DNA from: Methylobacterium nodulans ORS 2060
Lineage (GTDB): Bacteria; Pseudomonadota; Alphaproteobacteria; Rhizobiales; Beijerinckiaceae
Direction: 5' to 3'
DNA: 64,000 nt
Assembly: GCF_000022085.1 (NCBI RefSeq)
Contig: NC_011894.1
Span: forward strand, 4,331,001 to 4,395,000
Shown: piece by piece, positions 44,941-54,712 of the stretch
Numbering within the stretch: the first letter of the stretch is position 1
Layout: every line of letters starts with the position of its first letter
Program-made: the position numbers and the translations under genes
Notes under the pieces: model-generated
Seen by the model: the letters and a program-made list of their open reading frames with translations, nothing else
Told to the model about the DNA's origin: nothing
The model's database searches: none

Positions 44941-45261
44941 CTACGCAACCACCACCGGCAGATCGATGTGCTCGCTGAGGCTGACGCGATCGGCGGCCAA
45001 ATCGACAGGGAGGTCTGCGCCGCAGTCGCCGCAGCCCTTCGAGCGGTGCGCTAGGACCGTGTCGGGCGTCTCGCTGATCACCCAACGATGACCTTCGTGG
45101 CCCGGCTTGGCGCCCCCGGGCTTGGCCTGCTCATGCCGCTCCTTGCGATCCCTCGAGGGCGGCTTGGAGGAGGTGCGCGAGGTCTGCTCGGGGCGCTGTA
45201 GCCGCAGCACCAGCTCGATCAGCTCCTCCTTGCTCAAGCGCTCAAGCTCGCTGCGGCCCAT
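44941..45261 (-). pseudogene. IS66-type TnpC transposase, N-terminal fragment
   Basis: The minus strand encodes 'LERLSKEELIELVLRLQRPE', 'SSKPPSRDRKERHEQAKPGG' and a zinc-binding 'GCGDCGADLP', the typical N-terminal part of IS66 transposases. It stops after about 105 residues where the IS110 fragment begins, and the catalytic domain is absent. It is different from the intact IS66 copy at 52267-54725. Confidence 0.75.
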
Positions 45262-45391
45262 CCCGCGAGGGAAACAGCGAAACCCGCCCCGCGCAAGGGG
45301 CGTGGGTAATTACGCCACGATCGTCTCCTAGCAGCCTCGGTTGTGCAAATCCGTGAGATGGATGGTTCGAAGCAGGAAGAGGGTATAGTGC

Positions 45392-45946
45392 ATGCAGGTG
45401 GTGGATCAGGCCATCCCGGAGGTGAAGCTCGTCATCCCGAAGCGGTTCGGCGACGAGCGCGGCTGGTTCTCCGAGACCTTCCGGGCCGACATCCTGGCCC
45501 AGGCCGGCATCACCGCTCCGTTCATCCAGGACAACCAGTCCTTCTCCGCCCATCCGGGCACCGTGCGCGGCATCCACTTCCAGACCCATCCGCACGCCCA
45601 GGCCAAGCTGGTGCGCGTGCTCGCCGGCGCCATCCTCGACGTCGCCGTGGATCTCCGCCGCGCCTCCCCCAGCTATGGCCGCCACGTCGCCGTGCGCCTC
45701 GATGCCGAGGCCGGCCACCAGCTCTACATTCCCATCGGCTTCGGCCATGCCTTCTGCACGCTGGAGCCGAACACCATGGTCGCCTACAAGGTCGCCGGCG
45801 GCTATTACAGCCGCGAGCATGACGGCAACCTGCTCTGGAACGATCCCGCCCTCGGCATCGACTGGCCCGTCTCCGCCGAGGCGGCGGTCCTGTCCGACAA
45901 GGACCGGGCGGCGCCGCGCCTGTCCGACCTGCCGGCCCTGTTCTGA
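45392..45946 (+). CDS. rfbC: dTDP-4-dehydrorhamnose 3,5-epimerase
   Basis: 184 residues of the RmlC cupin family. 'FSAHPGTVRGIHFQTHPHAQ' contains the catalytic His (H62), 'FGDERGWFSETF' is the start signature and 'YIPIGFGHAFCTLEPNTMVA' completes the cupin core. The enzyme epimerises C3 and C5 of dTDP-4-keto-6-deoxyglucose in dTDP-L-rhamnose synthesis. It is followed after 24 bases by rfbB. An AGAGGG purine run precedes the start. The very high GC content matches the host-like part of the window. Confidence 0.96.
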   Translation: MQVVDQAIPEVKLVIPKRFGDERGWFSETFRADILAQAGITAPFIQDNQSFSAHPGTVRGIHFQTHPHAQAKLVRVLAGAILDVAVDLRRASPSYGRHVAVRLDAEAGHQLYIPIGFGHAFCTLEPNTMVAYKVAGGYYSREHDGNLLWNDPALGIDWPVSAEAAVLSDKDRAAPRLSDLPALF

Positions 45947-45970
45947 CGCCTCACCGGAGATCCTCTCGTC

Positions 45971-47020
45971 ATGCGCATCCTCGTCACGGGCGGCTGCGGC
46001 TTCATCGGCTCGGCCCTGGTCCTGCATCTGGTCCAGGAGCGCGGCCATGACGTCCTCACCCTCGACGCGCTCACCTATGCGGCCAACCCCCTCTCGCTGC
46101 AGCCGCTGCGGGACGACCCGCGCCACCGCTTCGCCGAGGCCGACATCTGCGACTCTGAGCGGGTGAATGCCCTGTTCGAGGAGTTCCAACCGCAGGCGGT
46201 GATGCATCTGGCGGCCGAGAGCCATGTCGACCGCTCGATCACCGGGCCGGCTGCCTTCATCCGCACCAACGTGGTCGGCACCCAGGTGATGCTGGAAGCC
46301 GCCCGCGCCCACTCCACCCGCCTGTCGGACGGGGCGAAGCAGGCCTTCCGCTTCCTGCACATCTCCACCGACGAGGTCTACGGCTCGCTGCCGCCGGGCG
46401 GCTTCTTCACCGAGGAGAGCCGCTACGATCCGCGCTCGCCCTACTCGGCCTCGAAGGCCGCCTCCGACCACCTGGCGCGGGCCTGGCACGAGACCTACGG
46501 CCTGCCGGTGCTGGTCACCAACTGCTCGAACAATTACGGGCCGCGCCACTTCCCCGAGAAGCTGATCCCGCTGATGATCCTCAACGCGCTCGAGGGCAAG
46601 CCGCTGCCGGTCTACGGCGACGGCCAGAACGAGCGCGACTGGATCCATGTGGAGGACCACGCCCGCGGCCTCGTCGCCGTGCTGGAGGGGGGCCGGATCG
46701 GCGAGACCTACCTGCTGGGCGGGCGCGCGGTGCGCAGCAACCTGGAGGTGGTGAAGACGCTGTGCGCGATCTTCGACCGGCTGCGGCCGGAGGCCGGCCC
46801 GCACGAGCGGCTGATCACCTTCGTGACCGACCGGCCGGGCCATGACCGGCGCTACGCCATTGATCCGGGCAAGGCCGAGCGCGAGCTGGGCTGGCGCCCG
46901 ACGCGCAGCTTCGAGCAGGCCCTGGAGGACACGGTGCGGTGGTACCTCGACAACAAGGATTGGTGGCAGCCGATCCGGGAGGGCCGCTACACCGGCGAGC
47001 GCCTCGGGCTGACCGGCTGA
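45971..47020 (+). CDS. rfbB: dTDP-glucose 4,6-dehydratase
   Basis: 349 residues. '[18 protein letters not shown]' binds NAD; '[20 protein letters not shown]' carries the Thr-Asp-Glu active-site triad; '[17 protein letters not shown]' has the Tyr-x-x-x-Lys pair; '[20 protein letters not shown]' and '[17 protein letters not shown]' are further RmlB signatures. It converts dTDP-glucose to the 4-keto-6-deoxy intermediate used by rfbC. It forms the core of a rhamnose operon whose next gene is broken. Confidence 0.97.
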   Translation: MRILVTGGCGFIGSALVLHLVQERGHDVLTLDALTYAANPLSLQPLRDDPRHRFAEADICDSERVNALFEEFQPQAVMHLAAESHVDRSITGPAAFIRTNVVGTQVMLEAARAHSTRLSDGAKQAFRFLHISTDEVYGSLPPGGFFTEESRYDPRSPYSASKAASDHLARAWHETYGLPVLVTNCSNNYGPRHFPEKLIPLMILNALEGKPLPVYGDGQNERDWIHVEDHARGLVAVLEGGRIGETYLLGGRAVRSNLEVVKTLCAIFDRLRPEAGPHERLITFVTDRPGHDRRYAIDPGKAERELGWRPTRSFEQALEDTVRWYLDNKDWWQPIREGRYTGERLGLTG

Positions 47021-47031
47021 GCGGGGGCGGC

Positions 47032-47085
47032 ATGACCCGAGCCATCCTCATCCTCGGCGGCGCCGCGCAACAGCGTTGCAGTTAG
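47032..47085 (+). pseudogene. rfbD: Remnant of rfbD (dTDP-4-dehydrorhamnose reductase) start
   Basis: Eleven bases after rfbB an ATG opens a frame reading 'MTRAILILGGAAQQRCS' and ending at TAG. The first ten residues look like the NAD-binding start of RfbD/RmlD, the gene expected next in an rfbCB operon. After about 47070 the sequence changes composition. The gene has been cut by the event that brought in the following AT-richer gene. rfbA and an intact rfbD are not in this window. Confidence 0.5.
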
Positions 47086-47131
47086 AAACACGCAGCATGG
47101 TAGGTTAAACCAGAGGTTTACGGGGACAGAA

Positions 47132-50100
47132 ATGAAAAAGTATTTCTCGTCGACCATTGTCAAGAGGAAAAGCTTTGACTGTTCTATAATAGAGTCTGGG
47201 TTCGATAAGTTTTGGTATCTTTCAAGCTATGAAGATGTCGCTGCCGCAGGCGTAGATCCGATCCATCATTACCTCGAATATGGTGCTGCTGAAGGGCGCC
47301 TGCCCACGCCGCTGTTTGATCCCGAGTGGTATCTGCGAGCTTACCCTGAATCCGCGCGCAATCACAGGCTTCCCTTCGTCGATTTCATGCATGAAGGTGC
47401 TCGCCTCGGGCGGAATCCTCATCCACTTTGCGACCTCGCCTGGTTTTCTGCCAACGAAGAACAAGATCGCGGCGCTGATATTCACCCTTTCCTCGATTTT
47501 CTTGATGCGGTGAACAGCAATTCGCGCAAACTTCATCCCTTATTTGATGCCAGCTGGTACACAAAAAAATATCCAGATGTCTTGACGTCAGGCTTTCCTC
47601 CTTTTGTGCATTATATCCTGTTGGGCGCAAAAAGGCGTTATGACCCTCATCCTTTGTTCGACACCGCCTATTATCTGGATCAGTTTGGCTCAGACATCGC
47701 AGAAATCGACAACCCGCTTGTTGACTACCTATACAATCGTAGCAACTGGAATAAGTCGCCCCATCCGCTCTTCAATAGCAGCTGGTACCTGGCGCAGAAT
47801 GCAGATGTTGCAAATCACGGCCTCAATCCGCTTCGCCACTTTGTGCAATCCGGTTTCTCGGAGGGGCGCAAGCCGTGCGCGCTGTTCCACACATCGTGGT
47901 ATGCCGCGCACTACCTCGATGGAGCAACCGCTCAGCTGAATCCGGTCGTCGACTATCTGTGCGGCGGTGCGGAGGCGGGGCGAAATCCGAACTTCGTTTT
48001 CAACAGCAATTGGTACATGCTTCACAATGGCGATGTCGCTGCAGCGAAGCTCAATCCGCTGGTCCACTATATAATGTCGGGATGGCGCGAGGGGCGCGAC
48101 CCCGGCCCGTTATTCGATAGCTCCTGGTACCAGGCGAGATATCCGGAGACGAATCGGTCGGATATCGACCCTCTTGAGCACTATCTGACGATGGGCCTCC
48201 AGGCCGGTTACATCGGCCGGCCGGTTGATCGCATCACGCATGATTGTGACGCTCTCGACATTCCTTTTGAGGTGATCAAGAATCCAGCCTCTCTGATTGA
48301 TAAGGAGGTCTGCCTGTTCGTAACCTATGCGGGCGACGGACAAATCAGTGGTCACGTCTTAAGTCATGTGAAATCATTTCGCGACAATGGCATTCTTGTC
48401 ATTCTGGTCATTGTTACGGAAGGATTGAGCAGATCCGTCTCGCCGATCTTAGACCGTGTTGACGGTGCCTTGGTGAGAATCAATCATGGTTGGGATTTCG
48501 CTGCATGGGCGACCGCTCTTGCTACGTTCCCTGACGCGTGGAGGGCACGCCTCCTCTACCTTGTGAATGACAGCATCTATGGCCCAACCGATCAGGCTCT
48601 GCTCTCGGCGGTATTCAAGGCCATTCGTGAGAACGATAAAGACGTCGTTGCACTCTGCGACAGCTATCAAGCCAAGCATCACCTGATGAGCTTCTTTACG
48701 GCGCTGAAGCCGTCGGGTCTCAAGAACGATGAAATCCGTTCATTCTGGAATGGAGTCCGCAGCAACCGCGACAAGCAGACCGTCATCAACGAATATGAGA
48801 TCCGGTCGATCGAGCGCCTTGAGCGTGCAGGTGTCACTTATGACGTGCTATTCCCGGCCAGGGCGCCGCAAACCGACAGCTTCGTAACAAACCCAACCTT
48901 GCACGAATGGCGCGACCTGATCTCGAGAGGGTTTCCATACACCAAGGTTCAGCTGCTTCGCGGCCAATTCGACCGGGTTGATCCGACCGGGTGGGAGGCC
49001 GCGTTCAGTCGGAACGCAACCCTGCTTCCTGAGATCAAGGCGCACCTTGAGCGAGGACGAGGCGAACCGGCGCGCTGGCGGCCGGTGCCGAGCCCCAAGC
49101 AGCGCTTCGTGCAGAATGGTGCACTCATGACCTATTACGGGGCCGTAACAAGCGTGAGGCCCGCTGATGAGGTCGACCTTGCTCTCGAAGTGCCTTTTTC
49201 CTCAATTGGTGATGTCGGTCTGGAGCTGCCGGAGCGTGTAGCAGTCATTGCGCATGTCTTTTACACCGATTTCTGTTCGGAGCTTTCGGCCTATCTCGCT
49301 CGGATTCCAACCCAGGCTGATCTTTTCATATCCACGGACACTGAGGACAAGAGGCAGCAAATCGCATTCGCCCTCCAATCATATAACATGGGAAAGCTGA
49401 CAGTTCGGGTTATGCCTAATATTGGTCGCGATATCGCGCCGATGCTTGTTGGTTTTGATGATGTATTTAATAGTTATGAATATTTCTTGCATATACATTC
49501 TAAAAAATCTCCTCACGATCCAGCCTTCGGATCGTGGAGGGAGTTTCTGCTTGAAAACCTGCTCGGATCAGAAGATATCATAAGGTCGATCCTCTATTTG
49601 CTTCATGCACATAAGACCGGCATTGTATTCTCGCAACACTTCGAGCCGGTACGGCACCTGCTCAATTTTGGATACAATTTCGAGACGATGAAGGGCTTGC
49701 TCGGCCGGTGTGGCATCAAAATCTCGAATGATCTGGTTTTGGAGTTCCCGTCGAGTTCATTTTTCTGGGGAAGAAGCTCTGCCCTCAAGCCGCTGCTTGA
49801 TCTCAATCTGGATTGGTCGGACTTCGCTGCCGAAGCAGGCCAGATCGATGGCACATTGGCGCATGCCATCGAACGGTCGGTGCTGTACATTGTGGAGAAA
49901 TCTGGATTTCGATGGGCAAAAGTCGGCCACAGGAGCAAGTTGCCTGTCGAACTTTTGGTCCCGGTTCAGGGGCAAGAGGATGTTCGGCCTGCTATCGCAA
50001 GAGTGTATCGGCCGTTGTTGCACAATCGCATTGCGCATCCGAAAGAGGCTCATCTGGTATCGGAGATCAATTTGCCGCTCGTGCGAGACGACACAAATGC

Positions 50101-51232
50101 TCGTCCGCGACTTAACCTCCTGGTTCCGACATTGCAGCCTGCGAAGATATTCGGAGGTCTGACGACAGCGATCAAGATCTTCGAGGATCTTGCGGTGGAA
50201 GTTCGTGACGCTTTTGATCTGCGACTCATAACTGTATCCGAGCGCATTGACATGATGAGCATGTTGCGGTTTCCTGATTACCGCCTTGTTCCCCTAGCTT
50301 CGCCGGATGATGGCTTTCCGAAGGTGGTCGTCGACGCGAGTGAGCGGCAGCGGGGCTACCTGTCTTTGCGGCGCAACGACATCTTCATCGCAACAGCATG
50401 GTGGACGGCGCAGGTTGCCTATCACCTTCAGGACAGGCAGCACTCGCTCTATGGCAAGAGATTGCCGGTCGTGTATCTCGTGCAGGATCATGAACCCGAT
50501 TTCTACGGCTGGTCATCTCAATACGCACAGGCTCAAGATACCTATCTGCGACCGCATGAAACAATTACGCTGCTGAATTCTGAGGAGCTTGCCAGCTTTC
50601 ATATGCAAAAATATCAATTCGGTGAAGCATTTGCTATTCCTTTCCAACTCAATCCGGCAATCGCTGCGAGCTTAACCTCGGCCCCCAAGGAGCGTATCAT
50701 CCTTGTGTATGGTCGACCGGGCACTGCAAGAAACTGCTTCGGTATCGCAATGCAGGCATTGAAGCTTTGGCAACGCTCCGACCCGGTGCAAGCAGCGCAG
50801 TGGAAGATTGTATCTGCCGGGGAGGATTATGACCCATTCGCCGTGTCCCAGGTCAGAAACCTCGAGGTCCGGGGTAAATTGTCACTTGCCGAGTACGGCG
50901 GCCTACTGAGTAGGGCCTCCGTCGGCATCTCGCTGATGGCGTCACCGCATCCAAGCTATCCTCCGCTGGAGATGGCCTGTGCTGGTGTTCGCACGATCAC
51001 GAATGCGTTCGACGGCAAAAACCTGTCGCTTCGGTCTGCCAACATCGTGTCGGTCGAACGATTGAGCGCGGACGAAATCGCCGAGCGGCTGGCGGCTGTC
51101 GTGCGAGACGCTTCTTCCGTGATCGGAAACGTGCTGCCGACCAGTGAGGTCAACGCGGTGCAATGTCCTGTTCCGCCCTACGCTCCGCGCCATTTGGCCC
51201 AGCGGCTCATGAGGGAAGTCGAGCCTGGGTGA
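47132..51232 (+). CDS. Giant rhamnan-synthesis protein: nine FDxxWYL repeats, two RgpF-like regions, WsaF-like GT
   Basis: 1366 residues. Residues about 22-385 contain nine tandem repeats of about 38 residues, each centred on F(D/N)..WY and ending HPL or similar. Residues about 390-620 are a first RgpF-like region ('VCLFVTYAGDGQISGHVLSH', 'NHGWDFAAWATAL'), residues about 695-950 a second ('NIGRDIAPMLVGFDDVF', 'YFLHIHSKKSPHDPAFGSW'), and residues about 990-1330 a WsaF-like glycosyltransferase ('LVPTLQPAKIFGGLTTAIKI', 'VYLVQDHEPDFYGWSSQYAQ'). RgpF and WsaF enzymes make rhamnose polymers, which fits the adjacent rfbCB genes. Base composition is clearly lower in GC than rfbCB, suggesting separate origin. 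Confidence 0.85.
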   Translation: MKKYFSSTIVKRKSFDCSIIESGFDKFWYLSSYEDVAAAGVDPIHHYLEYGAAEGRLPTPLFDPEWYLRAYPESARNHRLPFVDFMHEGARLGRNPHPLCDLAWFSANEEQDRGADIHPFLDFLDAVNSNSRKLHPLFDASWYTKKYPDVLTSGFPPFVHYILLGAKRRYDPHPLFDTAYYLDQFGSDIAEIDNPLVDYLYNRSNWNKSPHPLFNSSWYLAQNADVANHGLNPLRHFVQSGFSEGRKPCALFHTSWYAAHYLDGATAQLNPVVDYLCGGAEAGRNPNFVFNSNWYMLHNGDVAAAKLNPLVHYIMSGWREGRDPGPLFDSSWYQARYPETNRSDIDPLEHYLTMGLQAGYIGRPVDRITHDCDALDIPFEVIKNPASLIDKEVCLFVTYAGDGQISGHVLSHVKSFRDNGILVILVIVTEGLSRSVSPILDRVDGALVRINHGWDFAAWATALATFPDAWRARLLYLVNDSIYGPTDQALLSAVFKAIRENDKDVVALCDSYQAKHHLMSFFTALKPSGLKNDEIRSFWNGVRSNRDKQTVINEYEIRSIERLERAGVTYDVLFPARAPQTDSFVTNPTLHEWRDLISRGFPYTKVQLLRGQFDRVDPTGWEAAFSRNATLLPEIKAHLERGRGEPARWRPVPSPKQRFVQNGALMTYYGAVTSVRPADEVDLALEVPFSSIGDVGLELPERVAVIAHVFYTDFCSELSAYLARIPTQADLFISTDTEDKRQQIAFALQSYNMGKLTVRVMPNIGRDIAPMLVGFDDVFNSYEYFLHIHSKKSPHDPAFGSWREFLLENLLGSEDIIRSILYLLHAHKTGIVFSQHFEPVRHLLNFGYNFETMKGLLGRCGIKISNDLVLEFPSSSFFWGRSSALKPLLDLNLDWSDFAAEAGQIDGTLAHAIERSVLYIVEKSGFRWAKVGHRSKLPVELLVPVQGQEDVRPAIARVYRPLLHNRIAHPKEAHLVSEINLPLVRDDTNARPRLNLLVPTLQPAKIFGGLTTAIKIFEDLAVEVRDAFDLRLITVSERIDMMSMLRFPDYRLVPLASPDDGFPKVVVDASERQRGYLSLRRNDIFIATAWWTAQVAYHLQDRQHSLYGKRLPVVYLVQDHEPDFYGWSSQYAQAQDTYLRPHETITLLNSEELASFHMQKYQFGEAFAIPFQLNPAIAASLTSAPKERIILVYGRPGTARNCFGIAMQALKLWQRSDPVQAAQWKIVSAGEDYDPFAVSQVRNLEVRGKLSLAEYGGLLSRASVGISLMASPHPSYPPLEMACAGVRTITNAFDGKNLSLRSANIVSVERLSADEIAERLAAVVRDASSVIGNVLPTSEVNAVQCPVPPYAPRHLAQRLMREVEPG

Positions 51233-51342
51233 TAAGATCGAGTCGATAAGCTGCGCAGGGCTGACCTGACCGACTGTGACCTGACCGGCTGGCTTTGGAC
51301 CGGGCTGATTGAGAGGATCAGCCAGGACCAGAGGAGCCGAGG

Positions 51343-51624
51343 ATGAAGCGGGGTCAGAAGACGAGCGCGGAGCAGGTCGTTCTCAAGCTGCGGCAGATCG
51401 AGGTGCAGACAGCTCAGGGCAAGAGCTTGGCGCTTGCATGCAAGGAAGCGGAGATCTCCGAGCAGAGCTATTACCGCTGGCGCAAGGAGTACGGCGGCCT
51501 CCAAGTCGATCAGGCCAAGAAGATGAAGGAATTGGAGCGCGAGAACGCTCGGTTGCGGCGGCTCGTGGCGGATCTCTCCCTGGAAAAGCAGGTGCTGGCG
51601 GACGTCGCAGCGGGAAACTTGTAG
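51343..51624 (+). CDS. IS3 OrfA
   Basis: 93 residues beginning 'MKRGQKTSAEQVVLKLRQIE', with the helix-turn-helix 'GKSLALACKEAEISEQSYYR' and a C-terminal leucine zipper ('LERENARLRRLVADLSLEKQ'), as in IS3-family OrfA. It binds the element's ends. orfB follows in the -1 frame, consistent with programmed frameshifting in this family. Intact but probably without effect because orfB is broken. Confidence 0.9.
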   Translation: MKRGQKTSAEQVVLKLRQIEVQTAQGKSLALACKEAEISEQSYYRWRKEYGGLQVDQAKKMKELERENARLRRLVADLSLEKQVLADVAAGNL

Positions 51625-52342
51625 CCCCTGAGCGACGCCGGCAGGCGGTGGATGGCATCCGAGAGAAGTACGGCCTCTCGGAGCGTCATGCCTGCCGGAT
51701 CGTCGGCCAGCACCGCGGCCCGCAACGCTACGTGCCCACCATGCCGGCCGACGAGGATGCGCTGACCCGCGCCATCATTGCCCTGGCGTCCGAGTACGGG
51801 CGCTACGGATCCCGCCGCATCACCGCGCTGCTGCAGGCAGACGGCTGGCAGGTGGGCAAGGACCGGGTCCAGCGCATCTGGCGTCGTGAGGGGCTCAAGG
51901 TCCCGCAGAAGCACCGGCCGCGCAGCCGTCTGTGGTTGGGACGGCTCTTGCGTGCGGCTGCGCCCGCTCCACCGTAACCACGTCTGGAGCTTCGACTTCG
52001 TGCAGGCCCAGACTCACGATGGACGAAGCCTGCGCATCCTGACGCTGATCGACGAGCACAGCCGGACCTGCCTCGCGCTGAAGGTGGCCCGGCGCATCAA
52101 CAGCGTGGGCGTGATCGAGGCGTTGGCCGACGCGATGTGCCTGCACGGCATTCCCGAGCACATCCGCTGCGACAATGGCCCCGAGATGATCTCGCAGGCG
52201 CTGCGCAAATGGGTCGCCAAGACGGGCCCGCAGATCCAGTACATCGCACCGGGATCGCCGTGGGAGGTAAGCGTCGTTTTGGAGGCACCTTTCGGGAGCT
52301 CGGCTGAGCATGGGATACGGAGCGGGTCAGGAGCTCCGTCCT

Positions 52343-52774
52343 ATGTCGATGTCAGAGCGTATGGCTATGTCGGAGCCGGTCCGGCGCCTGGAGCTGTTCA
52401 CCGGGGCCGGCCGGCGGCGGACGTGGTCGGAGGATGAGAAGGCGGCCATTGTCGCCGAGAGCGAGGCGCCGAACACCTCGATCAGCGCGGTAGCGCGCCG
52501 GCATGGCCTGAGCGCCTCGCAGCTGTTCACGTGGCGGCGCTTGGCGCGCCAAGCGGCGATGGATGATCAGCAGGCCGAGCTGCGGTTCGTGCCGGCCGTG
52601 CTGATCTCGGAACCGCAGGAGCCGGCGTGTGCAGAGACGAGCCCCAAGCCGCGTTGGCGCCACGGCTGTCACGGCATTGAGGTCGAAGTAGCTGGCGCCA
52701 CGGTCCGCATCGGCGGGGAGGCGAGCGAGGCTCAGATTGCGGCGGTGATCCGGGCGCTGAAGGTCTCGGCATGA
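52343..52774 (+). CDS. tnpA: IS66 TnpA (Orf1)
   Basis: About 143 residues from the ATG at 52343 (an in-frame ATG at 52310 is possible). 'GRRRTWSEDEKAAIVAES' and 'ISAVARRHGLSASQLFTWRR' are the helix-turn-helix signature of IS66 Orf1 proteins. It overlaps tnpB by four bases (ATGA). It assists transposition with TnpB and TnpC. Confidence 0.9.
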   Translation: MSMSERMAMSEPVRRLELFTGAGRRRTWSEDEKAAIVAESEAPNTSISAVARRHGLSASQLFTWRRLARQAAMDDQQAELRFVPAVLISEPQEPACAETSPKPRWRHGCHGIEVEVAGATVRIGGEASEAQIAAVIRALKVSA

Positions 52775-53127
52775 TCGGGCCGGCTGGGACAGTGCGCGTG
52801 ATGCTGGCGACGCGGCCGGTGGACTTCCGCAAAGGTATCGACGGGCTGGCCGCGCTGGTGCGCGAGGCGATGGGCGCGGATCCGTTCTCCGGCACGGTCT
52901 ATGTGTTCCGCTCGAAGCGGGCAGATCGGACCAAGCTTTTGTTCTGGGATGGAAGCGGGGTGGTTCTCGCGGCCAAGCGTCTGGAGGACGGTCAATTCTG
53001 CTGGCCGAAGGCTCAGGACGGCGTCGTGCGCCTCACGGCTGCGCAGCTCTCGGCCCTGCTCGAAGGGCTGGACTGGAAGCGTGTCCACGAGGCTCGTCAG
53101 GTGAGCGCGCCAGCGGTGGCAGGCTGA
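52771..53127 (+). CDS. tnpB: IS66 TnpB (Orf2)
   Basis: 118 residues: 'VMLATRPVDFRKGIDGLAAL' and 'GTVYVFRSKRADRTKLLFWD' match the IS66 Orf2 (TnpB) accessory protein at its normal length. The start overlaps tnpA. Tnp C starts 67 bases later. Confidence 0.95.
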   Translation: MIGPAGTVRVMLATRPVDFRKGIDGLAALVREAMGADPFSGTVYVFRSKRADRTKLLFWDGSGVVLAAKRLEDGQFCWPKAQDGVVRLTAAQLSALLEGLDWKRVHEARQVSAPAVAG

Positions 53128-53194
53128 GCAAAAAGAACGGCGCGAGGGGACGTCGTACTGGTAAGTGGCTGAGTGATCTGATCTAATCCGCTTT

Positions 53195-54712
53195 GTGGCT
53201 GCGCCTGCTTCACCCTCGCCCGACGATCCCGAGACGCTCAAGGCGCTGCTCGCCGAGGAGCGGGCCGAGAACGAGCGGCTGCGCCAGATCATCAAGGCGA
53301 TGCAGCGTCATCGCTTCGGCCGTCGCGCCGAGAGCCTGCCCGAGGACCAGCTCCTGCTCGGGCTGGAGGAGGCCGAGCAGGTCGAAGCCGAGGGTCTTGC
53401 GGCCGAGGAAACCGCGCCGGCGGTGAGGGCCGAGCGTACAGCGCGCCGGCGCAACAATCGCGGGGCCCTGCCCGCCCATCTGCCGCGCGTCGAGCGCGTG
53501 GTCGACATCGAGAGCCCCGTCTGCCCCTGCTGCTCGGGCAGCCTGCACCGGATCGGCGAGGACGTGTCCGAGCGCCTCGACATCGTACCGGCCCAAGTCC
53601 GGGTCATTGTGATCCGGCGCCCGCGTTACGCGTGCCGTGCCTGCGAGGCTATTGTGCTGCAGGCGTCCGCGCCGGCGCGGCTGATCGAGGGCGGGTTGCC
53701 CACCGACGACCTCGTCGCGCACGTGCTCGTCGCCAAGTACGCCGACCACCTGCCACTCTATCGTCAGGCACAGATCTTCGCGCGTCAGGGCATAGCTCTC
53801 GACCGCTCGACGCTCGCGGATTGGGTCGGCCGTGCTGCGTTCCTGCTGCGGCCGGTCCACGCGCGGCTGCTGGGGAGGCTGAAGGCTTCGGGCAAGCTGT
53901 TTGCCGACGAGACCAGCGCGCCGGTGCTCGATCCCGGACGCGGCCGCACCAAGACAGGCCAGCTCTGGGCGTATGCCCGCGACGACCGGCCCTGGGGCGG
54001 CACCGATCCGCCGGGCGTTGCCTACGTCTACGCACCCGACCGCACGGCCAAGCAGCCCATCGCGCATCTTGCCGGCTTCCGGGGCGTGCTGCAGGTCGAT
54101 GGCTATGACGGCTACAAGGCGCTGGCCAGGCAAGGCGAGGTCCGGCTCGCCTACTGCTGGAGCCATGTACGGCGGGCGTTCTACGATCTTGATGGGCCGA
54201 TCGCGGCCGAGGTGCTCACGCGCATCGCGGGCCTTTACCGGATCGAGGCCGAGATCCGCGGCCGTCCTGCCGAGGAGCGCCGCACCGCACGTCAGGCGCG
54301 CAGCCGTCCCATCCTGGAGGCCCTAGAGCCCTGGCTGCGGGAGAAGCTCGCCCTCATCAGCCAGAAGAGCAAGCTGGCCGAAGCGATCCGCTACGCGCTG
54401 AGCCGCTGGGCTGGCCTGAGCCTGTTCCTCGATGACGGGCGGGTCGAACTCGACACCAACGTGGTCGAGCGCGCGATCCGTCCCCTGGCCCTGACGAGAA
54501 AGAATGCTCTCTTCGCCGGCTCGGATGGCGGGGCCGCGCACTGGGCGGTGATCGCCTCGCTGATCGAGACCTGCAAGCTCACGGGCGTCGGACCGCAGGC
54601 CTATCTTGCCGACGTGATCACCCGCATCATCGAGGGCCATCCCAACAGCCGCATCGACGAGCTGCTGCCCTGGGCCTACCCGGTCACGCCCACGCTCAGG
54701 GATGTGGCCTGA
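53195..54712 (+). CDS. tnpC: IS66 TnpC transposase
   Basis: 505 residues from a GTG. An N-terminal leucine-zipper stretch ('LLAEERAENERLRQIIKAMQ') is followed by 'RHRFGRRAESLPEDQLLLGL', a zinc-binding 'CPCCSGSLHRIGED', and the DDE catalytic region ('LFADETSAPVLDPGRGRTKT', 'LQVDGYDGYKALA', and 'DDGRVELDTNVVERAIRPLA'). Length and all domains are complete, so this copy may be active. Confidence 0.95.
   Translation: MAAPASPSPDDPETLKALLAEERAENERLRQIIKAMQRHRFGRRAESLPEDQLLLGLEEAEQVEAEGLAAEETAPAVRAERTARRRNNRGALPAHLPRVERVVDIESPVCPCCSGSLHRIGEDVSERLDIVPAQVRVIVIRRPRYACRACEAIVLQASAPARLIEGGLPTDDLVAHVLVAKYADHLPLYRQAQIFARQGIALDRSTLADWVGRAAFLLRPVHARLLGRLKASGKLFADETSAPVLDPGRGRTKTGQLWAYARDDRPWGGTDPPGVAYVYAPDRTAKQPIAHLAGFRGVLQVDGYDGYKALARQGEVRLAYCWSHVRRAFYDLDGPIAAEVLTRIAGLYRIEAEIRGRPAEERRTARQARSRPILEALEPWLREKLALISQKSKLAEAIRYALSRWAGLSLFLDDGRVELDTNVVERAIRPLALTRKNALFAGSDGGAAHWAVIASLIETCKLTGVGPQAYLADVITRIIEGHPNSRIDELLPWAYPVTPTLRDVA

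Noticed and set aside
45242..46843. Minus-strand frame of 533 codons over rfbC and rfbB
   Set aside because: Antisense shadow of two confidently identified genes.
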